A stretch of 6,062 nt of DNA from Thermoplasmata archaeon (GTDB lineage: Archaea; Thermoplasmatota; Thermoplasmata; Lutacidiplasmatales; UBA184): positions 1-6,062 of the forward strand of contig JASHWZ010000151.1 in assembly GCA_030043865.1 (NCBI GenBank), given 5' to 3'. The position numbers and the translations under genes are program-made. Below are positions 1 to 5,357 of the stretch, in pieces. Every line of letters begins with the position of its first letter. Positions within the stretch are counted from its first letter, which is position 1. Below the pieces are notes generated by a model that did no database searches, was not told the DNA's origin, and worked only from the letters and a program-made list of their open reading frames with translations.

Positions 1-725
1 GTCTCGTGCGCGTGGTCGGCGCCGTGCGGCGTCCGGTGGGCATAGTCGTCCCAGAGCAGGAGGGAGACCGCGGTCGGGTGCGGGAACTTCGGCGCCATCC
101 CGAAGCCGCCGTTCACCGGGTCGTAGGCGGCGAAGATCGCGGACCGGATCCCTCCGACGAACTCGGCGAGCGCGACGGCGCCGGCGGTCCGTCGCTCGCG
201 GGTGCGATCGAGCGCGTCCCGGATCTGGCGGGCGTTCTCCCGGATCCGTTCCGGCTCCTCCGACCAGAGACGAGCGACCTCTTGCAGCACGCGACGGAAG
301 CCGGGGCGTCCGTGGCCGTCTGTGGGGGGGAAATACGTCCCGCCGAGGAACACCTCGCCGTCCGGCGTGAGGAAGCCCGTCAGTGGCCAGCCGCCCTCGC
401 CGGTCAGCACGTTGACCTGCCGCTGGTACCGTCGGTCGACCTCGGGGTTCTGGTCCCGGTCGACCTTGACCGCGACGAAGTGCTGCGCGAGGAGGCGCCC
501 GACCTCGCCGTCCGAGTAGGTCCCCTCGTCCATCACGTGACACCAGTGGCACCAGGAGGCGCCGATGTCGAGGAGGATCGGCCGCCCGGTCCGCTTCGCG
601 AGCTCGAACGGCTCCGGCCCCCACGGGTGCCATTCGATCGGCTGCTCGGCCGCGCTCCGGAGGTACGCGGACGTGGAGTCGGCAAGCCGCCAACCACCGC
701 TCGCTCGCGTGGGTTCGGTCGCCAC
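1..725 (-). CDS. DUF255 thioredoxin-fold protein (YyaL/SPATA20-like), N-terminal part; C-terminus beyond window
   Basis: The reverse strand reads without a stop from position 725 to the window edge, giving 241 residues. The N-terminus has the family signature: RLADSTSAYL (about residues 12-21), IEWHPWG, then a Cys pair in SWCHWCHVMD with C59 and C62 as the thioredoxin-like CxxC. GGWPLTGFLTPDGEVF and GGTYFPP follow, and GGFGMAPKFPHP is at about 206-217. Family members are usually 600-700 residues, with an (alpha/alpha)6-barrel region after the thioredoxin domain, so most of the protein is missing here. The function is poorly known; a redox or sugar-epimerase-like role has been suggested from the fold. 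An in-frame TAA at 750-752 and the absence of any ATG before the CxxC make the GTG at 725-723 the only reasonable start. There is no good Shine-Dalgarno. A weak TATA-like CGTAAGA lies about 27 bases upstream, which would suit a leaderless transcript. The gene diverges from psmA. The family call is strong, the function unknown. Confidence 0.9.
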   Translation of the reverse strand, partial: MATEPTRASGGWRLADSTSAYLRSAAEQPIEWHPWGPEPFELAKRTGRPILLDIGASWCHWCHVMDEGTYSDGEVGRLLAQHFVAVKVDRDQNPEVDRRYQRQVNVLTGEGGWPLTGFLTPDGEVFLGGTYFPPTDGHGRPGFRRVLQEVARLWSEEPERIRENARQIRDALDRTRERRTAGAVALAEFVGGIRSAIFAAYDPVNGGFGMAPKFPHPTAVSLLLWDDYAHRTPHGADHAHE

Positions 726-837
726 GACCCCGCCGGGCGGAGGGCGCTCTTACGGTTGTCGTCGCACGCCGACGGGTGCGGGAACGTCGCGCACGAGACG
801 TAATCCGCTGACGGCTGCGTTACCTCGCTCGGCCCCG

Positions 838-845
838 TTATAAAG
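838..845 (+). promoter_or_regulatory. TATA box of the psmA/exosome operon
   Basis: TTATAAAG stands alone in very G+C-rich DNA. Its centre is about 35 bases upstream of the first psmA ATG. Archaeal transcription usually starts 25-27 bases downstream of the TATA centre, here near 868, which predicts a leader of only a few bases. This agrees with the lack of a Shine-Dalgarno sequence in front of psmA. No convincing BRE is visible upstream. Confidence 0.75.
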
Positions 846-876
846 GGGACCCGGGTGCCCGCGTCCGGGAAACCGC

Positions 877-1632
877 ATGGAGATGCAACCCGGCCAGATG
901 GCCTACGACCGGGCGATCACCGTCTTCTCTCCGGACGGGCGACTCTTCCAGGTCGAATACGCGCGCGAGGCGGTGCGACGGGGCGCGACGACCGCCGGGG
1001 TCGTCTACACCAACGGCGTGGTGCTGATCGCGGACCGCCGAATCCCGAACCCGAAGCTCGCGGAGGCGGCGAGCTTGGAGAAGATCCACCAGATCGACGA
1101 GAACATCGCCTGCGTCTCGGCGGGACTCGTCGCCGACGCGCGCGTACTGGTCGACTACGCGCGGCTCTCGGCCCAGATCAACCGCGTGACGTACTCCGAG
1201 CCGATGCCGGTCGAGCTGCTCGTCCGGCGCATCTGCGACTACAAGCAACAGTACACTCAGTTCGGCGGCGTTCGGCCGTTCGGCACGGCGCTGCTCGTCG
1301 GTGGCTACGACGACACCGGTGTCCACCTGTTCGAGACCGAGCCGTCCGGGTCGCTCACGAGCTTCCGGGCGGCGAGCTCGGGCGGCAACAAGTCACCGGT
1401 GATGGACCTCTTCGAGCAGAAGTACCGCGCGGGCATGGACCGGGAGACCGCCATCCTCCTCGCGCTCGAGGGACTGCGGGCCGGGCTCGATGAGGGCGGG
1501 AGCCTCGCCCAGGTGGAGGTCTGCACGGTCGAGGTCGGCCAGGGGATGACGCGTCTCGCGGCCGACGACATCCAGAAGTACGTCGCGCGGCTGCCGTCGC
1601 CGAGCGCGTCGGGCAAGGGCTCGAAGTCCTAG
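877..1632 (+). CDS. psmA: 20S proteasome subunit alpha
   Basis: This encodes the non-catalytic outer-ring subunit of the archaeal 20S proteasome. Seven copies form the gated ring through which PAN or another AAA+ unfoldase feeds substrates. The protein has 251 residues. The N-terminal signature GQMAYDRAITVFSPDGRLFQ and QVEYAREAV are diagnostic. Y10-D11-R12 is the conserved gate motif. SLEKI with K69 aligns with the lysine (K66 in T. acidophilum) that receives the unfoldase C-terminus. Other family landmarks are GLVADARVLVDYAR, QQYTQFGGVRPFGTALL and the helix containing ETAILLALEGL. A 12-15 residue Ser/Lys/Gly-rich tail follows the usual family end. Two in-frame ATGs, at 877 and 883, compete; the second would give MQPGQMAYDR, matching the T. 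acidophilum start exactly. No Shine-Dalgarno is present and the TATA box suggests a short or absent leader. It is the first gene of the plus-strand cluster, 28 bases before the SBDS gene. Confidence 0.98.
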   Translation: MEMQPGQMAYDRAITVFSPDGRLFQVEYAREAVRRGATTAGVVYTNGVVLIADRRIPNPKLAEAASLEKIHQIDENIACVSAGLVADARVLVDYARLSAQINRVTYSEPMPVELLVRRICDYKQQYTQFGGVRPFGTALLVGGYDDTGVHLFETEPSGSLTSFRAASSGGNKSPVMDLFEQKYRAGMDRETAILLALEGLRAGLDEGGSLAQVEVCTVEVGQGMTRLAADDIQKYVARLPSPSASGKGSKS

Positions 1633-1660
1633 GGCCGACGGCGCGGGACCACGCGCACCG

Positions 1661-2356
1661 ATGGTGAAGGTCGAGGACGCCGTGATCGCTCGCTGGGAGA
1701 CCGGCGGCTCCCGGTTCGAGGTCCTGGTCGACCCGGCGGCCGTTCAGGACGTGAAGGACGGCAAGGACGTCGACCTCACCGACAAGCTCGCGCTCGACCA
1801 AGTGTTCAAGGACGCGAAACGGGGCGACAAGATCTCCGAGGAGCACCTCGAGAAGACGTTCCACACTCGGAACCTCGCGGCGATCGCGAAGCAGATCGTG
1901 CTGAAAGGCGAGGTCCAGGTGACGACCGAGCAGCGGCACCAGCTCCAAGCGGCGAAATTGAAGCAGATCGTCGCCACGATCGCGCGGAACGCGATGAACC
2001 CCCAGACCGGGGCCCCGCATCCGCCCGCGCGGATCGAGGCCGCGATGACCGAGGCGAAGGTCCACGTCGATCCGTTCCGCCCGGTCGACCAGCAGGTCCA
2101 GGAGGTCCTCCAAAAGCTCCGGCCGATCCTGCCGATCCGCCTCGACGTGGTGAAGGTCCGGGTGAAGCTCCCCGCGCAGCACTACCCGCGCGTGATCGGC
2201 GAGCTGAAGGGGCTCGGCCGGTTGATGGACGAGCAGTGGCTCGGGGACGGTTCGTGGAGCGGGGTCCTCGAGATCCCGGCCGGCGTGCAGACCGAGCTCT
2301 ACGAGAAGCTGAACGCGCGAACGAAGGGCGCCGCCGAGACCGCTTTGGTTAAATAG
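1661..2356 (+). CDS. SBDS/Sdo1 family ribosome maturation protein
   Basis: This is the archaeal ortholog of the Shwachman-Bodian-Diamond syndrome protein (Sdo1), 231 residues, a normal archaeal length. In eukaryotes SBDS works with the GTPase EFL1 to release eIF6 from the 60S subunit; in Archaea it is linked to large-subunit maturation and has been reported to associate with the exosome. Three domains can be traced: the N-terminal FYSH domain (about 1-88) starting MVKVEDAVIARWETGGSRFE and holding DKISEEHLEKTFHT (56-69); a helical middle (about 89-160) with the family motif NAMNPQTGAPHPPARIEAAM (110-129); and a C-terminal ferredoxin-like domain (about 161-231). The ATG at 1661 matches the usual family start. 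No Shine-Dalgarno and no TATA-like element is seen in the 28 bases after psmA, so it is probably read from the psmA promoter. The stop codon TAG lies inside a TTAAATA element that may serve rrp4. Confidence 0.96.
   Translation: MVKVEDAVIARWETGGSRFEVLVDPAAVQDVKDGKDVDLTDKLALDQVFKDAKRGDKISEEHLEKTFHTRNLAAIAKQIVLKGEVQVTTEQRHQLQAAKLKQIVATIARNAMNPQTGAPHPPARIEAAMTEAKVHVDPFRPVDQQVQEVLQKLRPILPIRLDVVKVRVKLPAQHYPRVIGELKGLGRLMDEQWLGDGSWSGVLEIPAGVQTELYEKLNARTKGAAETALVK
2349..2355 (+). promoter_or_regulatory. Possible internal TATA box for rrp4, overlapping the SBDS stop codon
   Basis: TTAAATA is one of very few A/T-only heptamers in the window and overlaps the SBDS stop TAG (2354-2356). Its centre is about 41 bases before the rrp4 ATG, so a start site near 2378 would leave a leader of about 15 bases. 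rrp4 has no Shine-Dalgarno sequence. A small dyad, GGTGC-A-GCACC (2378-2388), sits over the predicted start site. This is sequence resemblance only. Confidence 0.35.
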
Positions 2357-2392
2357 GCCACCTCCGTCGCGCGCCCCGGTGCAGCACCAAAA

Positions 2393-3262
2393 ATGGGTAA
2401 TGGCCATCGTACCGGCCCCCGGCGTCGGGGCCACGGGAGCTCGTCCCCGCATCCTTCCGGAGAGCGGGTACTAGTTCTTCCCGGTGAAGAGATCTCCGGC
2501 CAGGGCTTGAAGCCCGGCCCGGGAACGTACCGCGTCGGCGGGAGGGTCTATGCGAGCGTGCTCGGCCTCTTGTCGCGACACCCGCCCTTGGTCCAGGTCG
2601 TCCCGCTCTCGGGGCGGTACATCCCGAAGCCGAACGACGTGGTCCTGGGCACCGTGACGGACGTCCAGGGGACGTTCTGGCTCCTTGACATCGGTGCCCC
2701 CCGCTGGGCGCCGCTCCACATGACCGGCACGCCCTGGAAGATCGAGATCGGCGAGACCGACCAGTACTTGCGGGTCGGAGACTCGGTCGTCGTACGGGTC
2801 GAGAATCTCGACCCGACCGGCCGGATCGGGGTCACGATGCTCGGTGAGGGGCTGGGGAAGCTCGAAGGCGGGTCGATCGTCAACGTCGCGCCGGCCCGGG
2901 TGCCGCGGGTCGTCGGGCGGGGCGGCTCGATGATCCAGACGATCACCCGGCGGACCGGAGCGCAGGTGGCGGTCGGCCAGAACGGCCGCGTCTGGGTGAA
3001 CGGCGACCCCGAGGCGATCCACCGAGTCCGCGAGGCATTGCGGATGATCTCGGAGGAAGGCCAACGGACCGGGCTCACGGAGCGGGTCGACAGCTACCTC
3101 CGCGCGACCGGTCGGTCCGGCGAGCAGGGACTCGAGGAACCGCCGAACGAGAGCGCTCGCCGGGACGCACCGGCGGCGCCGTACGCCTCCTCTCCCCCGT
3201 CCGAGGGGTCGGACGAAGAGCACGACGGGAACGCCGACGGCTGGCACGACGAGAACGACTGA
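2393..3262 (+). CDS. rrp4: Exosome cap subunit Rrp4 (S1 and KH domains)
   Basis: Rrp4 forms, alone or mixed with Csl4, the trimeric RNA-binding cap on the Rrp41-Rrp42 hexamer, and it guides substrates such as A-rich RNA into the channel. The protein has 289 residues. An N-terminal domain (about 25-75) starts RVLVLPGEEI and includes GPGTYRVGGRVYASVLGLL. An S1 domain spans about 82-150 (GTVTDVQGTFWLLDIGAP). A KH domain spans about 160-225, with the GxxG loop G175-R-G-G178 in RVPRVVGRGGSMIQTI. It is longer than typical archaeal Rrp4. There is a 24-residue basic, Gly/His/Arg-rich extension before the first strand, and a disordered-looking tail (about 240-289) ending in many Asp and Glu. No other start codon lies between 2393 and the first domain, so the extension is probably real. 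Codons in the first third of a hundred bases end unusually often in A or T. It is followed after 20 bases by rrp41. Confidence 0.96.
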   Translation: MGNGHRTGPRRRGHGSSSPHPSGERVLVLPGEEISGQGLKPGPGTYRVGGRVYASVLGLLSRHPPLVQVVPLSGRYIPKPNDVVLGTVTDVQGTFWLLDIGAPRWAPLHMTGTPWKIEIGETDQYLRVGDSVVVRVENLDPTGRIGVTMLGEGLGKLEGGSIVNVAPARVPRVVGRGGSMIQTITRRTGAQVAVGQNGRVWVNGDPEAIHRVREALRMISEEGQRTGLTERVDSYLRATGRSGEQGLEEPPNESARRDAPAAPYASSPPSEGSDEEHDGNADGWHDEND

Positions 3263-3270
3263 GGATCCAA

Positions 3271-3275
3271 GAGGA
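3271..3275 (+). promoter_or_regulatory. Shine-Dalgarno sequence of rrp41
   Basis: GAGGA ends 7 bases before the rrp41 ATG at 3283, in the short gap after the rrp4 stop. It supports this ATG as the start. Confidence 0.6.
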
Positions 3276-3282
3276 AGAGAAC

Positions 3283-4032
3283 ATGGGCAGCGTGGGAGCG
3301 AAGGACGTCCCCGTGCTCCTGAGCCCGGAAGGGCTTCGGATCGACGGGCGACGCGTGAACGAGCTACGACCGATCAAGATCACCGCCGGGGCGCTGAAGC
3401 ACGCCGACGGCTCGGCGTTCGTGGAGTGGGGGGCGAACAAGGTGATGGCGGCGGTCTACGGGCCCCGCGAAGTGCACCCCCGCCACCTCCAGCAGAACAC
3501 CAAGGCCGTCATCCAGTGCAAGTACAACATGGCCGCCTTCTCGGTGGACGAGCGCAAGCGCCCGGGGCTCGACCGGCGCTCGCAGGAGATCTCGAAGGTC
3601 ATCGCCGAGGCGTTCGACTCGGTGGTCTTCGCCGAGGAGTTTCCCCGAACGAGCATCGACATCTACATCGAGGTGCTCCAGGCCAACGCGGGGACCCGCT
3701 GCGCCGGCCTCGTCGCGGCGTCGGTGGCGCTCGCGGACGCGGGGATCCCGATGGCGGACCTCCTGCCCGCGGTCGCGGTGGGGAAGGCCGGCGGGGCGAT
3801 CATCCTCGACCTGAAGAAGGAGGAGGACAACTTCGGCGAAGCCGACCTCCCGATGGCCCTCGTCCCGCAGTCGGGTCGCCTCGTGCTGCTGCAGATGGAG
3901 GGCCACATGACCCGCGAGGAGCTCGCGACCGCCCTCGACCTCGGGGTCCAGGGGTGCCGCGGCATCTACGAGGTCATGAAGCAAGCGCTCCGGGACCGGT
4001 ACGCGGTCGCGCCGGCGGAGGCATCGGCATGA
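3283..4032 (+). CDS. rrp41: Exosome catalytic subunit Rrp41 (RNase PH fold)
   Basis: Rrp41 is the active subunit of the archaeal exosome. It degrades RNA 3'-to-5' with phosphate, releasing nucleoside diphosphates, and can add heteropolymeric tails in reverse. Three copies alternate with three Rrp42 in the ring. The protein has 249 residues, the usual length. The N-terminus has GLRIDGRRVNELRPIKITAG, then YGPREVHPRHL. The phosphate/RNA-binding arginines R98-R99 lie in KRPGLDRRSQEI. The catalytic aspartates D182 and D188 lie in EEDNFGEADLP with the exact six-residue spacing, and at the same numbers, as I recall for Sulfolobus Rrp41. DLGVQGCRGIYEVMKQAL forms the C-terminal helix. All key active-site residues therefore look intact. 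The ATG at 3283 is backed by a GAGGA Shine-Dalgarno. The stop codon overlaps the rrp42 start in an ATGA, pointing to translational coupling of the two hexamer partners. Confidence 0.98.
   Translation: MGSVGAKDVPVLLSPEGLRIDGRRVNELRPIKITAGALKHADGSAFVEWGANKVMAAVYGPREVHPRHLQQNTKAVIQCKYNMAAFSVDERKRPGLDRRSQEISKVIAEAFDSVVFAEEFPRTSIDIYIEVLQANAGTRCAGLVAASVALADAGIPMADLLPAVAVGKAGGAIILDLKKEEDNFGEADLPMALVPQSGRLVLLQMEGHMTREELATALDLGVQGCRGIYEVMKQALRDRYAVAPAEASA
4017..4021 (+). promoter_or_regulatory. Shine-Dalgarno sequence of rrp42
   Basis: GGAGG lies inside the last codons of rrp41 and ends 7 bases before the rrp42 ATG at 4029. The frame is open far upstream of this ATG, so the site decides the start. 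Confidence 0.8.
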
Positions 4033-4817
4033 GCGACGAGGTCACCGCCGAGATCCTCACGACCCACATCCTCGACCTCGCCGGTCAGGGAAAGCGTCTC
4101 GACGGTCGGGGCACCGACGACTATCGGAAGGTCTCGATCGAGCCGGGGTTCGTCGTGACCGCGGACGGTTCGGCGCTCGTCCGGATCGGGGACACCGCGG
4201 TGCTCGCCGGCATCAAGCTCGAGCCGGGGAAGCCGTTCGCCGACACGCCGAACGCCGGCGTGCTGACGACCAACGCGGAGCTGATCCCGCTCTCGAGCCC
4301 GACGTTCGAACCCGGGCCGCCGCAGCCGGGGGCGATCGAGGTCTCGCGCGTCGTCGACCGGGCGATCCGCGCCGCCGAGACGATCGACCTCACCCGGCTC
4401 TGCGTGACGCCTGGCGAGAAGAGCTGGGTCTGCTACGTCGACATCCATGTGCTCGACCACGGCGGCAACCTGATTGACGCGGCGCTCCTCGCGGGCGTCG
4501 CCGCGCTCACCCACGCGACCGTCCCCGCGAAGCGGTTCGAGGTCGGCGACGCCGACTACCCGCTCGAGGTGCTCCACACCCCCGTCGAGTGCACGTTCGT
4601 CCGCCTCGGCGAGGCGATCGTCGTCGACCCGACGTTCGACGAGGAGCGCGCTTGCCAGGGGCGCCTCACGGTGGCGACGGACGAGACCGGCCGGATCGTG
4701 GCGATGCAGAAGGGGCTCGTCGGCGCCTTCTCCCCCGACGACGTGAAATCGACCGTCGAGCGTGCGTTCCAGCACGGCGACCGGATGCGCGCGATGATCC
4801 GGGGAGGCGCGGGATGA
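4029..4817 (+). CDS. rrp42: Exosome non-catalytic ring subunit Rrp42 (RNase PH fold)
   Basis: Rrp42 is the inactive RNase PH-fold partner of Rrp41. It completes the hexameric ring and contributes RNA-binding surface and structure to the active site at the interface. The protein has 262 residues, normal for the family. Family features are the start helix, then GKRLDGRGTDDYRKVSIEPG (21-40); GDTAVLAGIKLEPGKPFADT; LTTNAELIPLSSPTFEPGPP; EVSRVVDRAIR (104-114); WVCYVDIHVLDHGGNLIDAA (133-152); VDPTFDEE (199-206); and RLTVATDETGRIVAMQKG. The two catalytic aspartates of Rrp41 have no counterpart, as expected. The reading frame is open upstream to 3426, but the ATG at 4029, overlapping the rrp41 stop and preceded by GGAGG, gives the conserved family start. 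It overlaps rpl37Ae by 4 bases at its other end. Confidence 0.98.
   Translation: MSDEVTAEILTTHILDLAGQGKRLDGRGTDDYRKVSIEPGFVVTADGSALVRIGDTAVLAGIKLEPGKPFADTPNAGVLTTNAELIPLSSPTFEPGPPQPGAIEVSRVVDRAIRAAETIDLTRLCVTPGEKSWVCYVDIHVLDHGGNLIDAALLAGVAALTHATVPAKRFEVGDADYPLEVLHTPVECTFVRLGEAIVVDPTFDEERACQGRLTVATDETGRIVAMQKGLVGAFSPDDVKSTVERAFQHGDRMRAMIRGGAG
4801..4807 (+). promoter_or_regulatory. Shine-Dalgarno sequence of rpl37Ae
   Basis: GGGGAGG lies inside the last codons of rrp42 and ends 6 bases before the ATG at 4814. It fixes the start of the ribosomal protein gene, whose frame is open upstream to 4589. Confidence 0.8.
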
Positions 4818-5083
4818 GCAAGCGGACGAAGAAGGTCGGACCGACCGCCTGGATGGGGCCCCGGTACGGGATCCGCGTCCGCCGGCGGGTCCTCGAGATC
4901 GACCGCGCCCGCGGGAAGCCCTCCCCGTGCCCGCGGTGCTCGACCGTGACGCTCCACCGGGTCGCGAGCGGGATTTTCGAGTGTCGCCGCTGCGGGACCC
5001 GATTCGCCTCGAATGCGTACGTCTTCCAGGCGCCGCCCCCGATCACGCGGCAGGCGAAGGAGACCGCGGCGGAGAACGCTTAA
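4814..5083 (+). CDS. rpl37ae: Large-subunit ribosomal protein L37Ae (eL43)
   Basis: This is a zinc-ribbon protein of the archaeal/eukaryotic 50S/60S subunit that binds 23S rRNA. The product has 89 residues. The basic N-terminus MSKRTKKVGPTAWMGPRYGI and RVRRRVLEI are diagnostic. The four zinc-binding cysteines are C39 and C42 (CPRC) and C57 and C60 (CRRC), linked by the conserved HRVASGIFEC. The domain normally ends soon after a FAGGAY-like motif, here FASNAY; a tail of about 20 residues rich in Pro, Ala and charged residues follows, somewhat longer than many archaeal versions. The start ATG overlaps the rrp42 stop in an ATGA with a strong Shine-Dalgarno, so translation is probably coupled to rrp42. 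The stop codon TAA sits inside a 10-bp palindrome that may act as a promoter for rpoP. Confidence 0.96.
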   Translation: MSKRTKKVGPTAWMGPRYGIRVRRRVLEIDRARGKPSPCPRCSTVTLHRVASGIFECRRCGTRFASNAYVFQAPPPITRQAKETAAENA

Positions 5084-5086
5084 GCG
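5077..5086 (+). promoter_or_regulatory. Palindrome over the rpl37Ae stop codon; possible TATA-like element for rpoP
   Basis: CGCTTAAGCG is a perfect 10-bp palindrome containing the rpl37Ae stop TAA (5081-5083). Its A/T core is about 29 bases before the rpoP ATG, so transcription from it would start within a few bases of the ATG and give a leaderless message. rpoP lacks a Shine-Dalgarno. The core is a weak TATA match, and the palindrome could be coincidental. Confidence 0.25.
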
Positions 5087-5110
5087 CCGCCCGCGGCTAG
5101 AACGACGACC

Positions 5111-5245
5111 ATGTTTCGGTGCATTCGGTGCGGGGAAGCGCTCCCCTCGGACGCGAACCTCTTCGGCGTGCGGTGCGACAACTGCGGTGGGAAGATCTTC
5201 ACCAAGGAGCACCCGAACGTCAAGAAGGTCCTGAAGGCCCGCTGA
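5111..5245 (+). CDS. rpoP: DNA-directed RNA polymerase subunit P (Rpo12)
   Basis: Rpo12 is the small zinc-ribbon subunit of archaeal RNA polymerase, equivalent to eukaryotic RPABC4 (Rpb12); it helps to tether the Rpo3/Rpo10/Rpo11 assembly platform to the large subunit. The product has only 44 residues, which is normal: MFRCIRCGEALPSDANLFGV, then RCDNCGGKIFTKEH and a basic end KKVLKAR. The zinc ligands are C4 and C7 (CIRC) and C22 and C25 (CDNC). The basic C-terminus VKKVLKAR is the usual family ending. Its place right after rpl37Ae is conserved in many archaea. The gap from rpl37Ae is 27 bases with no Shine-Dalgarno, unlike the three genes before it, so it may have its own leaderless transcript or depend on readthrough. 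No other ATG is possible within the domain. Confidence 0.95.
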   Translation: MFRCIRCGEALPSDANLFGVRCDNCGGKIFTKEHPNVKKVLKAR

Positions 5246-5256
5246 TCCCCAGGGCG

Positions 5257-5316
5257 CTCGGTCGCGGGGTCCTTCCCGAACCGCCCGCGCGCAACGGTTA
5301 CCTCGGTCGCGGGGTC
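5257..5316 (+). repeat. 15-bp direct repeat, two copies 45 bp apart
   Basis: CTCGGTCGCGGGGTC occurs at 5257-5271 and again at 5302-5316, in the gap between rpoP and the hydrolase gene. Similarity runs a little further on the right (CTTCCCG against TCCCGG). The match is exact over 15 bases, but the DNA is low in complexity and G+C-rich. Confidence 0.7.
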
Positions 5317-5317
5317 T

Positions 5318-5334
5318 CCCGGCCGGGGGCCGGG
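5318..5334 (+). repeat. GC inverted repeat upstream of the hydrolase gene
   Basis: CCCGGCC-GGG-GGCCGGG is a perfect 7-bp stem with a 3-base loop, ending 23 bases before the GTG at 5358. No T-run follows, so it does not look like an archaeal terminator. In RNA it would form a very stable hairpin in the hydrolase leader. Confidence 0.6.
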
Positions 5335-5357
5335 AACGTGGCGCTTCGGGGGTGCGG

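Noticed and set aside
324..330. Run of seven G's inside the DUF255 gene as a possible frameshift site
   Set aside because: The frame continues intact on both sides, and the run encodes part of the conserved GTYFPP motif.
6..803. A 265-codon plus-strand open frame over the first 800 bases
   Set aside because: Its product is Arg/Pro/Gly/Val-rich with no recognisable motif, and it lies antisense to the clear DUF255 gene. Long antisense frames are expected in DNA this rich in G+C.
1355..2452. A 365-codon minus-strand open frame across psmA, SBDS and the start of rrp4
   Set aside because: It is antisense to two firmly identified genes and has an Arg/Leu/Asp/Pro-rich composition typical of shadow frames.
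3426..4028. Upstream extension of the rrp42 reading frame
   Set aside because: The extension runs out of frame through rrp41 and is low in complexity. The ATG at 4029 has a Shine-Dalgarno and gives the conserved Rrp42 N-terminus.
5318..5334. GC hairpin as a transcription terminator after rpoP
   Set aside because: No T-rich tract follows it, and archaeal termination relies mainly on T-runs.
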